From Streptomyces griseocarneus (lineage in GTDB: Bacteria > Actinomycetota > Actinomycetes > Streptomycetales > Streptomycetaceae), in assembly GCA_003674045.1 (NCBI GenBank), contig PENC01000008.1, forward strand, positions 62,001-126,000: a DNA stretch of 64,000 bases, written 5' to 3'. Positions 1-7,681 of this stretch are shown here, one piece after another; within the stretch, counting starts at the first letter, position 1, and the number at the start of each line of letters is the position of its first letter. The translations under genes and the position numbers were made by a program. Under the pieces are notes generated by a model. That model ran no database searches and was not told the DNA's origin. It saw only the letters and a program-made list of their open reading frames with translations.

Positions 1-258
1 CACGCCCGACTCGGCGGCGTTCTCGCCCTGGCCGACTGTCAGGACCAGTGCGGAGGGTGCGAACAGGCTCTGCGGGAACAGACTCTGCGTCTGCGCTTCG
101 GGGACGGGCTCCGCACTCGCGGCGGTCGTCCCGGCCGTCACCAGGCCGCCCAGTGCCAGCGCGGCCCCCAGCGCGATCCCCCCAGTGATGTACCGCATTC
201 CGAACGCTCCCTTGGTTGGTTTCGGATAACGGACCGGAGTCTTGCCCAAGTTGAGCAT
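1..258 (-). CDS. Subtilisin-inhibitor-like (SSI family) secreted protease inhibitor, 3' end outside window
   Basis: The visible 86 codons hold a signal peptide (hydrophobic run ITGGIALGAALALGGLV, then Ala-rich cleavage region ending near SAEP) followed by SLFAPSALVLTVGQGENA. That closely resembles the mature N-terminus of Streptomyces subtilisin inhibitor (APSALVLTVG). The family is a secreted, disulfide-bonded inhibitor of subtilisin-like and trypsin-like proteases. Start choice: ATG at 258 has a perfect AGGAGG six to seven bases upstream, giving a long basic N-region; the in-frame ATG at 198 has a weaker AAGGGAG site and gives a more standard signal peptide. The reactive-site loop and cysteines are beyond the left edge, so target protease cannot be read. 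It is divergent from the peptide transporter operon. Confidence 0.82.
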   Translation of the reverse strand, partial: MLNLGKTPVRYPKPTKGAFGMRYITGGIALGAALALGGLVTAGTTAASAEPVPEAQTQSLFPQSLFAPSALVLTVGQGENAAESGV

Positions 259-430
259 GAACGCACCTCCTGCGGACACTTTCAGTCGCTGGTTGAAAAC
301 CCAGGGTAGTTGTTCCGGAGTGGCCTGAATTGATGTGAGGCGCATCTCCCGATGGGTACTCCGGGTGGGAAGTGGCGCCGCTATGCGTCCGATTTGCGGG
401 GGAATCGCGGGAATTAATGTTACAGGGATG

Positions 431-457
431 TTGACCAGCAAGGATTCCTTGTAATCG
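431..457 (+). promoter_or_regulatory. TTGACC box with CAAGGATTCCTTG palindrome, likely operator
   Basis: A TTGACC -35-like box (431-436) is followed at once by CAAGGATTCCTTG (439-451), an inverted repeat with 6-base arms and one central base, and then TAATCG. The spacer to TAATCG is only 15 bases, so I read this mainly as a repressor or activator site in the divergent region between the inhibitor gene and the transporter operon. The controlling protein is unknown. Confidence 0.4.
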
Positions 458-493
458 ACGATGAATTATCGAAGTCACCTTCAAAAACATGAT

Positions 494-522
494 TTGCGAT
501 GCTTAAAACCATCGGATCTAAT
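494..522 (+). promoter_or_regulatory. Likely promoter of the peptide transporter operon (TTGCGA-17-TCTAAT)
   Basis: TTGCGA at 494-499 and TCTAAT at 517-522 are separated by 17 bases, in a locally AT-rich island inside the 364-base gap before the first permease gene. Transcription from here would give a leader of about 95 bases before the ATG at 623. This is pattern reading only. Confidence 0.45.
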
Positions 523-622
523 GAGCCGCACCCCGGGGCGGGAGACCTCCGCAACCCCGGCCGAAAAGAGGCCCGTCGTGCGACCGGACGGCGGCCGGAG
601 TGATTCAGGAGCGCGGCAGCAA

Positions 623-1594
623 ATGGCCGAAGTGCACTCAGGAGGACCCCCGAAAGCGCCGTCCCGAGGCCCTTTCGCCACCGCCTGCCGGGCCTTCCGG
701 CGGGACCGGACCGGCATGGCCGCGCTCGTCGTCGTCGCCCTCTGCGCCCTCCTCGCGCTTGCCGCGCCCCTGCTCGCGGCCCTCTACGGCAAGAACCCGA
801 AGGAGCACTACGGGCAGAATCGACCCGGCCTGCTCAGCGCCGAGGGCCTGCCCGTCCTGCCCAACGGCGGTATCTCCGGGGAGCATTGGTTCGGCATCGA
901 GCCTGGCCTCGGGCGCGACGTGCTCACCCAGCTGCTCTACGGCATGCGCACCTCGCTGCTCGTCGCCCTGGCCTCCGTCACGGTGATCGCCGTCGTCGGC
1001 ATCGTCCTCGGGGTGACCGTGGGCTACCTCAGCGGGCTCGCGGACCGCGCCTTCACATTTGTATGCAATGTGATGCTTGCTTTTCCGACACTTCTGCTGC
1101 TGCTCGCGCTGAGCCCCGTCATCCAGACGCGGTTCGTCGACCCCGGCGAGAACGAGCCCGTCTGGATGCAGTTCACCTCGCTCATCCTGGTGTTCTCCGC
1201 CTTCGGCTGGGTGCCGCTCGCGATGGTGCTCCGCACCGCCGTACGCGGCCTGCGCGAACGGGACTTCGTCGAGGCCGCGCGAGCCGTGGGCGCCGGCCGC
1301 CGCCACATCGTCTTCCGCGAGCTGCTGCCCAACGTCTGGGCGCCGGTCCTCGTCCACATCACCCTCGCCGTACCCGGCATCGTCACCGCCGAGGCCGCGC
1401 TCTCCTTCCTCGGGGTCGGCATCAACGAGCCCGTCCCCGACTGGGGCCGGATGATCTCCCGCGGCTCCGAGGTCTTCTACGACGACCCGACGTACATGGT
1501 CTTCCCGGGCGTGGCGATTCTCGTCTTCGTCCTGGCGTTCAATCTGCTCGGTGACGCGGTTCGCGATGCGTTGGATCCGCGCATCGCCGCGTAG
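623..1594 (+). CDS. Peptide/oligopeptide ABC transporter permease (DppC/OppC type)
   Basis: A 323-aa inner-membrane permease of the binding-protein-dependent family. An N-terminal membrane segment (about residues 30-55) is followed by a short external loop, and then the permease domain with several hydrophobic helices. The EAA loop reads EAARAVGAGRRHIVFRELLPN, the contact site for the ATPase. The ATG at 623 is chosen because AGGAG lies 11 bases upstream and the protein then begins just before the usual DppC N-terminus; in-frame ATGs at 461 and 521 lack a good ribosome site and would add basic, non-family sequence. It is the first gene of an operon with a binding protein, second permease and ATPase. 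Codons for residues 145-157 (ACA TTT GTA ... CTT) are strikingly unlike the rest of the gene. Confidence 0.9.
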   Translation: MAEVHSGGPPKAPSRGPFATACRAFRRDRTGMAALVVVALCALLALAAPLLAALYGKNPKEHYGQNRPGLLSAEGLPVLPNGGISGEHWFGIEPGLGRDVLTQLLYGMRTSLLVALASVTVIAVVGIVLGVTVGYLSGLADRAFTFVCNVMLAFPTLLLLLALSPVIQTRFVDPGENEPVWMQFTSLILVFSAFGWVPLAMVLRTAVRGLRERDFVEAARAVGAGRRHIVFRELLPNVWAPVLVHITLAVPGIVTAEAALSFLGVGINEPVPDWGRMISRGSEVFYDDPTYMVFPGVAILVFVLAFNLLGDAVRDALDPRIAA

Positions 1595-1607
1595 TTCCTT
1601 CTCTGCG

Positions 1608-1680
1608 GGCCGGCTGTGGCTGGTCGCGCCCACGCGGCGGAGCCGCACGATGCAACAGACCCGCGCCCCTTTGGGGCGCT
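1608..1680 (+). repeat. Dispersed intergenic repeat related to the CTGGTCGCGC family
   Basis: The gap between the permease and binding-protein genes carries GGCTGGTCGCGCCCACGCGG followed by GGAGCCGCA and a GCGCCCCTTTGGGGCGC hairpin. The GGCTGGTCGCGC start is shared with the repeats near 30.45, 33.2 and 53.4 kb, although the rest differs, so this may be a second member or a distinct family. The hairpin could trim or stabilise the operon transcript ahead of the highly needed binding-protein gene. Confidence 0.5.
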
Positions 1681-1700
1681 CAACTTCAACGGAGTTCGTC

Positions 1701-3485
1701 ATGTCCCGTTTCCGCATGCGCACCGCAGCTGTACCGGCTCTCGCCACCGCCGCCGTCATGCTGATGTGCTCCTGCTCGGCGGGTGCGGGCTCCCCGGCCG
1801 CGGACGGGAAGGAGGACGGCGGCACCGCCGTCAAGAGCGGCGCGCGGCTCACCGCCACCCTCGGCACCGCCAAGGACAGCCAGGGCCCGGCCCCCGTCGT
1901 CCCCGGCGCGCGCACCGGTGGCACCGTGAAGATCGCCAACCTCAACGACTACAGCCACCTCGACCCGCAGAAGATCTACGCGGGCGAGTCCTACAGCACC
2001 TCCCTGCTGTGGGGGCGCCAGCTGACCCAGTATCAGGTCGTGGACGGCAAGCCCAAGCTGGTCGGCGACCTCGCCACCGACACCGGGCAGTCCTCCGACG
2101 GCGGCCGCACCTGGACGTACAAGCTCAAGGACGGCATCGCCTGGGAGGACGGGCAGCCGATCACCTCCGCCCACGTCAAGTACGGCATCGAGCGCACCTT
2201 CGGCCCCGGCTTCGAGCTCGGCCCCACCTACTGGCCCGAGTGGCTCACCGGTTCCGAGGACCGCACCGCCGCCGTGAAGAAGTACGGCGGCCCCAAGGAC
2301 GGCGACCTCGACGCCATCGAGACCCCGGACGACCGGACCATCGTCTTCCACTTCCCCCGGCCGCAGTCCGACGTGCCCTACATGGCCGCCCAGTCCTCCT
2401 CGTCCCCCGTCCGCAAGGACAAGGACACCGGCACCGACTACGACGTACGGCCCTTCGCCACCGGCCCCTACCGGATCGCCGAGCACAAGCAGAACCAGAG
2501 CCTGACCCTGGAGCGCAACCCGCGCTGGAAGCCGGAGACCGACCCGATCCGCCACCAGTACGCCGACCGCTTCGAGTTCACCTTCGGCAAGAAGATCCTC
2601 AACACCGCGCAGGAGGTCCTGGGCGGCCGCGGCGCCGGGGCCGACACCGTCACCACCAAGAACGAGGTGCCGCCGGAGCTCTACGCCGAGGCCCGGCGCG
2701 ACGCGAAGAAGCGGGAGCTCCTCGTCCCGGGCAGTCAGGGCGCCTACACCAGCGACCTCTACATCAAGAACAACCGCGTCACCGACCCCGAGGTCCGCAA
2801 GGCCATCCACTACCTCTTCCCGCGCGAGCAGGCCCGCCAGGTCCTCGGCGGCCCGCGCCTCGGCGACTTCGCCACCACGCTCTCCTCGCCCGCCGTCGTC
2901 GGCTGGAAGAAGTACGACCTCTACCCGGTCGCGCCGAGCGGCGACATCGCCAAGGCCAAGGAACACCTCGCCAAGGCGAAGGACAAGGTCACGACACTGA
3001 CCTACGCCTACGAGAGCGACGCCCCCGAGAAGGACCGCCTCGCCCAGGTCCTCGTCGACGCCTTCGGCAAGGCGGGCATCAAGCTCGTCACCAAGCCCAT
3101 GGACAAGGCCGCCTTCAACGACCAGGTCTTCCGCGGCGACGCCCCGTACGACCTGTGGATCTCCACCAACTCCGTGGACTGGCCCACCCCCTCGACCCTG
3201 CTGCCCGACAGCTACCACAGCAAGCTCGACGCCCTCGCCAACTCCATCCGCTACAGCAACCCCGAGGTCGACAAGGAGCTGGAGCGCATCGCGGGCATCG
3301 GTGACGCGCAGCAGAAGGCCGCCGCGCTCATCGGCCTGGAGCAGGTCGTCATGAAGGACGTGCCGGTCGTGCCCTTCCTCTACACCAGCGTCACCCAGTT
3401 CCGCGGCGCGAACGTCGGCGGCGCCGCCATCCACCCGATCTACGGCTCCATCGCGGCCGTCGACCTGTACCTGAAGAAGTCCTGA
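1701..3485 (+). CDS. Peptide ABC transporter substrate-binding lipoprotein (SBP_bac_5 family)
   Basis: A 594-aa extracytoplasmic solute-binding protein. The start at 1701 has GGAG six bases upstream and gives a typical lipoprotein signal: MSRFRMRT, a hydrophobic stretch, then MLMCSCSAG, where the second Cys is the likely lipidated residue. After a Ser/Gly/Ala linker the family 5 fold runs from about residue 70: GGTVKIANLNDYSHLDPQ, the YKLKDGIAWEDGQPITSAHVKYGIER segment typical of DppA/OppA, and the later FHFPRPQ and FATGPYRI stretches. It should deliver peptides or similar solutes to the two permeases encoded on either side. It ends two bases before the next gene. Substrate preference cannot be told from sequence. 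Confidence 0.92.
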   Translation: MSRFRMRTAAVPALATAAVMLMCSCSAGAGSPAADGKEDGGTAVKSGARLTATLGTAKDSQGPAPVVPGARTGGTVKIANLNDYSHLDPQKIYAGESYSTSLLWGRQLTQYQVVDGKPKLVGDLATDTGQSSDGGRTWTYKLKDGIAWEDGQPITSAHVKYGIERTFGPGFELGPTYWPEWLTGSEDRTAAVKKYGGPKDGDLDAIETPDDRTIVFHFPRPQSDVPYMAAQSSSSPVRKDKDTGTDYDVRPFATGPYRIAEHKQNQSLTLERNPRWKPETDPIRHQYADRFEFTFGKKILNTAQEVLGGRGAGADTVTTKNEVPPELYAEARRDAKKRELLVPGSQGAYTSDLYIKNNRVTDPEVRKAIHYLFPREQARQVLGGPRLGDFATTLSSPAVVGWKKYDLYPVAPSGDIAKAKEHLAKAKDKVTTLTYAYESDAPEKDRLAQVLVDAFGKAGIKLVTKPMDKAAFNDQVFRGDAPYDLWISTNSVDWPTPSTLLPDSYHSKLDALANSIRYSNPEVDKELERIAGIGDAQQKAAALIGLEQVVMKDVPVVPFLYTSVTQFRGANVGGAAIHPIYGSIAAVDLYLKKS

Positions 3486-3487
3486 CC

Positions 3488-4480
3488 GTGACCGCATACC
3501 TCCTGCGGCGCGTCGCCCAGGCCGCGGCGGTGCTCCTCGCGATCACCGCCGTCGCCTTCGGGCTCTTCTACGCCGCCCCCTCCGACCCCGCGCTCATCGC
3601 CTGCGGCCCCAAGTGCGACACCGCCCAGGTGGCTGCCGTGCGCCACAGCATGGGCCTCGACCAGCCGGTGCTCACGCAGTTCGCCGACTACCTCCGCGGA
3701 CTCGTCGGCGGCCGCACCATCGCCGACGTCGACGGCAGCCCCATCGACTGCGCCGCGCCCTGCCTCGGCTACTCCTACACGCTCCACCAGCCGGTCCTCG
3801 ACGCCATCGGCGACCGCTTCCCGGTCACCCTGTCCGTCGCGGCGGGCGCCCTCGTCGTGATCGTCGTCCTCGGCGTCGGCGCGGGCTTCGTCTCCGCGCT
3901 GCGCCGCGGTACGGTCACCGACCGGCTGCTGTCCGGCTTCACCCTCGTGGGCGCGAGCGTGCAGATCTACTTCCTCGGCTACGCGTTGCAGTACCTGCTC
4001 GTCTACACCACCGACATCCTCCCCGTGCCCGGCTGGACGCCCTTCGCCGACGACCCCGCCGCGTGGGCGGCCGGGCTGGCGCTGCCCTGGCTCGTCCTCG
4101 GCTTCGTCAACGCCGCCGTCTTCGCCCGGCTCTCCCGCTCCCAGATGCTGGAGACGATGCACGAGGGGTATGTGCGCACCGCGCGCGGCAAGGGCCTCGG
4201 CCCGCTGCGGGCCCATCTGAAGTACACGGCCCGCGGCGCCGCGGCCCCCCTGGTGCAGCTGCTCGGCCTGGAGGCGGGCGCGCTGTTCGGCGGGGCGTTC
4301 ATCACCGAGACCGTGTTCGGGCTCGGCGGCGTCGGCAAGCTCGCCGTCGACGCCGTCGTCCAGAACGACCTGCCGACGGTGGTGGGCACGGTCCTGCTCG
4401 CCGCGTTCTCCGTGGTGCTCTTCGTCGCCCTCGCCGACCTGGCGGTGGCGTGGCTCGACCCGAGGGTGAGGCTCGCGTGA
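3488..4480 (+). CDS. Peptide ABC transporter permease (DppB/OppB type)
   Basis: A 330-aa permease starting at GTG 3488, two bases after the binding-protein stop. The N-terminus (YLLRRVAQAAAVLLAITAVA) is the typical first membrane helix of DppB proteins and is followed by a periplasmic domain with the GLDQPVLTQFADYLRGLVGG segment. The core permease helices lie at about residues 110-325 and the EAA loop is near GYVRTARGKGLGPLRAH. Two Cys-containing insertions (IACGPKC and DCAAPC) in the external domain could form a disulfide; they are not usual in enteric DppB and may be lineage-specific. Its stop codon overlaps the next start (GTGA), so expression is translationally coupled to the ATPase. Confidence 0.92.
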   Translation: MTAYLLRRVAQAAAVLLAITAVAFGLFYAAPSDPALIACGPKCDTAQVAAVRHSMGLDQPVLTQFADYLRGLVGGRTIADVDGSPIDCAAPCLGYSYTLHQPVLDAIGDRFPVTLSVAAGALVVIVVLGVGAGFVSALRRGTVTDRLLSGFTLVGASVQIYFLGYALQYLLVYTTDILPVPGWTPFADDPAAWAAGLALPWLVLGFVNAAVFARLSRSQMLETMHEGYVRTARGKGLGPLRAHLKYTARGAAAPLVQLLGLEAGALFGGAFITETVFGLGGVGKLAVDAVVQNDLPTVVGTVLLAAFSVVLFVALADLAVAWLDPRVRLA

Positions 4481-6108
4481 GCGTTCTCCACGTCCGCGAC
4501 CTGACCGTCTCCTTCGCCGGCCGCGGCTCTTCGGTGACCGCCGTCGACGGTGTCTCCTTCGAGCTCGCGCGCGGCGAGGTCGTCGGCCTGGTGGGGGAGT
4601 CGGGTTCCGGCAAGTCCACGGTCGGGCTCGCCGCGATGGGGCTGCACGACCCCGCCCGTACGGTGGTGGAGGGCAGCATCACCGTCGGCGGCACCGAGGT
4701 CGTCGGGGCGCCCGACTCCGTACTGCGGACCCTGCGGGGCGCCCGCGTCGCCATGGTCTTCCAGGACGCGCTGGCCGCGCTCTCGCCCTTCCACACGGTG
4801 GGGGCGCAGGTCGCCGAGGCGTACCGGATCCACTCCGGCGCGGGCCGGGGCGAGGCATGGGAGAAGGCCGTCGCGATGCTCGACCGCGTCGGCATCCCGG
4901 CCGCCCGGGCCCGCCACTACCCGCACCAGTTCTCCGGCGGCATGCGGCAGCGCGTCATGATCGCCACGGCCCTCGTCAACGAGCCGGACGTACTGATCGC
5001 GGACGAGCCGACGACGGCACTGGACGCGCGGGTGCAGCGCCAGGTCCTCGCCCTGCTCTCGGAACTCCAGGAGGAGCGCGGTACGGCGGTGCTGCTCGTC
5101 ACCCACGACGTGGGGGTGGTCGCCGAGACGTGCTCGCGCATGCTGGTCATGCGCTCGGGCCGGGTGGTGGAGGACGGCCCCACGGCGAAGCTCCTCACGG
5201 ACGCGGAGCATCCCTACACCCGCGCCCTGATCGGCGCGGCGCCCACGCTGGACACGGTTCCGGGCACGCGTCTGCCGACGGTGGACGAGGCCCCGAGCCC
5301 GGGTCCGGCTCCGGTTTCCGGCCGTGCGGCAGCCGGTGACGTACTGGCCGAAGTCGCCGATCTCACCGTCGAGTTCCCCGGCCGCCGCGCCCTCTGGTCG
5401 CGCAGGGCGGAGCCCGTGGCCGCCGTGCGCGGGGTGAGTCTTCAGGTGCGGCAGGGGGAGACCCTCGGGCTCGTGGGGGAGTCCGGGTCCGGGAAGTCGA
5501 CCACGGCCCGCGTGTTCGCGGGGCTGCAGCGGCCCACCGCCGGGAGCGTGCAGTTCGACGGGCAGGACATCGGGCTGCCCGCCGTACGCAAGGCGCTCAG
5601 CCGTGACGTCCAGCTCGTCTTCCAGGACCCCTACGCCTCGCTCAACCCGCGCCGTACCGTCGAGCAGATCGTGACCACGCCCCTGCGTGTGCACACCGAC
5701 CTGGATGCCGGGGCCCGCCGCGCCCGCGCGGCCGAGCTCCTGCTCCAGGTGGGGCTCGCCGAGGAACATCTCGACCGCTACCCGCACGAGTTCTCCGGCG
5801 GCCAGCGCCAGCGCATCGGCATCGCGCGGGCCCTCGCCCCGCGCCCCCGGCTGATCATCGCGGACGAGCCGGTCTCCGCGCTCGACGTGTCCGTCCAGGC
5901 GCAGGTGCTCAACCTGCTCATGGACCTCCGTGACGAGCTGGGGCTCTCCCTGCTCTTCGTGTCGCACGACCTCGCCGTCGTCCGGCACTTCTGCGACCGC
6001 GTCGCCGTCATGCGCGCGGGAAACGTGGTCGAGAGCGGCCCGCGCGACCAGGTCTTCGACAACCCGGAGGCCGACTACACGCGCGAGCTACTCGCGGCCG
6101 CCCTGTAG
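4477..6108 (+). CDS. Fused double ATPase of peptide ABC transporter (DppD-DppF fusion)
   Basis: A 543-aa protein with two complete ATPase domains in one chain. Domain 1 (about residues 3-255) has Walker A GESGSGKST, signature FSGGMRQR and Walker B VLIADEPTTALD. Domain 2 (about 285-543) has a second GESGSGKST, FSGGQRQR and LIIADEPVSALD. They correspond to the DppD and DppF subunits that are normally separate, joined by a Pro-rich linker near residue 270. It starts at GTG 4477, overlapping the permease stop by four bases. It energises import through the two permeases in this operon. The 3' end overlaps the convergent terpene-synthase-like gene by 21 bases. Confidence 0.93.
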   Translation: MSVLHVRDLTVSFAGRGSSVTAVDGVSFELARGEVVGLVGESGSGKSTVGLAAMGLHDPARTVVEGSITVGGTEVVGAPDSVLRTLRGARVAMVFQDALAALSPFHTVGAQVAEAYRIHSGAGRGEAWEKAVAMLDRVGIPAARARHYPHQFSGGMRQRVMIATALVNEPDVLIADEPTTALDARVQRQVLALLSELQEERGTAVLLVTHDVGVVAETCSRMLVMRSGRVVEDGPTAKLLTDAEHPYTRALIGAAPTLDTVPGTRLPTVDEAPSPGPAPVSGRAAAGDVLAEVADLTVEFPGRRALWSRRAEPVAAVRGVSLQVRQGETLGLVGESGSGKSTTARVFAGLQRPTAGSVQFDGQDIGLPAVRKALSRDVQLVFQDPYASLNPRRTVEQIVTTPLRVHTDLDAGARRARAAELLLQVGLAEEHLDRYPHEFSGGQRQRIGIARALAPRPRLIIADEPVSALDVSVQAQVLNLLMDLRDELGLSLLFVSHDLAVVRHFCDRVAVMRAGNVVESGPRDQVFDNPEADYTRELLAAAL

Positions 6109-6981
6109 GGCCTCCGTGCCGCCGCCCGTGGAGGGGGCGGGCGGCGGCACGGGCCTTCGTGGGCGGAGCAGACCGATGGTGGCGGCGGTGACGTCGTCGG
6201 CGAGACCGAGCCTGTGGGCACCCGTCGGCACCTCCCGCTCCGGGGACAGCCCGGCCAGCCACGCGGAGAGCGCCCCGGCGTATGCCAGGGCGCCGTCCGG
6301 GAGCCCCCGGCGGAGCAGCTCTCGCGCGAGCCCGGAGTTCGCCCGGCGGAGCACGTCCGCGCGGGCCGCGAGGAACTCGGGGGAGAGCTCCCGTTCACCG
6401 GGCCGGGGGAGCACCGCCGCCTCGGCCACCGCCCGGAACTCCGGCAACTCCCGCACGGTGTCCGGAACTTCGTGCCCACTGGTGTACTCGACCAGATCGA
6501 GGAGCGGGCCCCCGCCGGGCAGCCAGGTGGACGTGAACTCACCGAAGTGCGTACGGAACCGGAGCCGCCATTCCGGCGACATCGCGGGAGCCACCATCCG
6601 CCAGGCATCGGCCAGGGCCCGTTCCAGCGCGGTACGCGGCGGCCGGGTGCGGCCGCCGTCCACGGGCAGGAAATCGAGCAGGGCCTCGGCGAAGGGCGGC
6701 GGCTGCCCGCCCGGCCCGTGCTCCCCGTCCGTACCGTCGAGGATGCCGTCGAGCACGAAGAACCACACCAGCCAGGCCGCACCGCGCTGTAAGCGCGCGC
6801 ACTCGGCATCCGGCATGACCCGCGCCGCGAACGCCGCGCACCCCGCCCTCCGGAACCGCCGCTGCGCGGAGAAGGACTGCGTGAGCCCGGTCCGCCGCAC
6901 CCAGCGCTCGAGGAACACGGCCGTCTCCGGAGCATACGGACTGACGCGGACGCCGGGCGGGTGCGGCGGGCTGCTGGGCAT
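6088..6981 (-). CDS. Class I terpene synthase-like protein with degenerate metal-binding motifs
   Basis: A 297-aa protein; ATG at 6981 has GAGGAA just upstream. The layout matches bacterial sesquiterpene synthases: an N-terminal SPYAPETAVFLERWVRRTGL segment, the helix AAWLVWFFVLDGILDG where the Asp-rich motif (normally DDxxD/E) should sit, a middle part with WRLRFRTHFGEFTSTW, and a C-terminal ALSAWLAGLSPE region. But the Asp motif reads LDGILDG, so the second Asp is lost, and I find no NDxxSxxxE motif after LPEFRAVAEAAVL. Family members normally need both to bind three magnesium ions. It is therefore either a non-canonical enzyme, a non-catalytic relative or a gene in decay, although the reading frame is intact. 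It stands alone on the minus strand, convergent with the transporter. Confidence 0.6.
   Translation of the reverse strand: MPSSPPHPPGVRVSPYAPETAVFLERWVRRTGLTQSFSAQRRFRRAGCAAFAARVMPDAECARLQRGAAWLVWFFVLDGILDGTDGEHGPGGQPPPFAEALLDFLPVDGGRTRPPRTALERALADAWRMVAPAMSPEWRLRFRTHFGEFTSTWLPGGGPLLDLVEYTSGHEVPDTVRELPEFRAVAEAAVLPRPGERELSPEFLAARADVLRRANSGLARELLRRGLPDGALAYAGALSAWLAGLSPEREVPTGAHRLGLADDVTAATIGLLRPRRPVPPPAPSTGGGTEALQGGRE
6114..6152 (+). terminator. Strong hairpin terminator after the peptide transporter operon
   Basis: CCGTGCCGCCGCCC (6114-6127) and GGGCGGCGGCACGG (6139-6152) are perfect 14-base arms around an 11-base loop. The hairpin begins six bases after the ATPase stop. It lies inside the last codons of the convergent gene, so it also encodes protein on the other strand. 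Confidence 0.75.
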
Positions 6982-7066
6982 GCGTTCCTCACCGGGTCGC
7001 GCTTCCGGGGCGCTGAATTTTCTACCCGGCGCCGAGCGGGAGCCACGGCGCGTCCGCGCACTCACC

Positions 7067-7090
7067 GGCGCACGTTCACTTACGTGCGCC
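7067..7090 (-). terminator. Hairpin between VOC gene and terpene-synthase-like gene
   Basis: GGCGCACG (7067-7074) and CGTGCGCC (7083-7090) form an 8-base stem with loop TTCACTTA. It sits 59 bases beyond the VOC stop codon (7149) on the minus strand and before the next start at 6981, so it probably ends the VOC transcript. Confidence 0.5.
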
Positions 7091-7148
7091 AGCCGGTGCA
7101 GTGGCGATGCGCGGCCCCGGCACCCGGGGCAATACCTCCCACCGCGAT

Positions 7149-7577
7149 TCAGTCGATACAGAACTCGTTGCCCTCGATGTCCTGCATCACGATGCACGCA
7201 TCATTGCCGTCATACAGCGTTTGCAGGTGCACCGCGCCGAGCGGGACCAGGCGTGCGCATTCGGCCTCGAGTGTGGCGAGGCGTTCTTCGCCCACGAGTC
7301 CGGTGCCGACCCGTACATCGAGATGCACCCGGTTCTTGACGACCTTCCCTTCGGGGACACGCTGGAAGTACAGTCGCGGGCCCACGCCTGAGGGATCTGT
7401 GCAGGCGAACCATGAATCCCGCTGCTCAGGTGGCTGCGAGCGCGTGAAGTCGTCCCATGTGGCGAACCCCTCCGGTGGCGGCGGTACGACGTACCCCAGC
7501 ACCTCGCACCAGAAACGGGCGAGCCGCTCGGGTTCCGCGCAGTCGAAGGTGACCTGGACCTTCCTGATCGCTGACAT
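7149..7577 (-). CDS. VOC (glyoxalase/bleomycin-resistance fold) family protein
   Basis: A 142-aa single VOC unit pair. It opens with IRKVQVTFDCAEPERLARFWCEVLGY, the classic first beta-alpha element, and ends with VMQDIEGNEFCID, the typical last strand ('DPEGNEFCL'). Between these lie GPRLYFQRVPEGKVVKNRVHLDV, which contains the His usually used as metal or ligand contact. This subgroup (glyoxalase_6-like) is widespread in actinobacteria and has no assigned substrate. The gene is monocistronic as far as I can see, flanked by a hairpin downstream. Confidence 0.85.
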   Translation of the reverse strand: MSAIRKVQVTFDCAEPERLARFWCEVLGYVVPPPPEGFATWDDFTRSQPPEQRDSWFACTDPSGVGPRLYFQRVPEGKVVKNRVHLDVRVGTGLVGEERLATLEAECARLVPLGAVHLQTLYDGNDACIVMQDIEGNEFCID

Positions 7578-7681
7578 CGGTGCACCGTACCAAGGGGACT
7601 TGGGACTCTGCCGCCCATTTCCCGGTGCGGATCCGCACGTTGCCGGGAGGGAGGACCCGGCCGACCCGCGCCCGCAGACGC

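Noticed and set aside
461..622. An upstream extension of the first permease gene to ATG 461 or 521
   Set aside because: Neither start has a plausible ribosome site, the codons are AT-rich and non-family, and the stretch holds promoter-like elements.
638..1945. A 435-codon open frame on the minus strand over the permease and binding-protein start
   Set aside because: It is the antisense shadow of two clearly recognised genes; its translation is low-complexity Gly/Glu/Asp-rich and matches no family.
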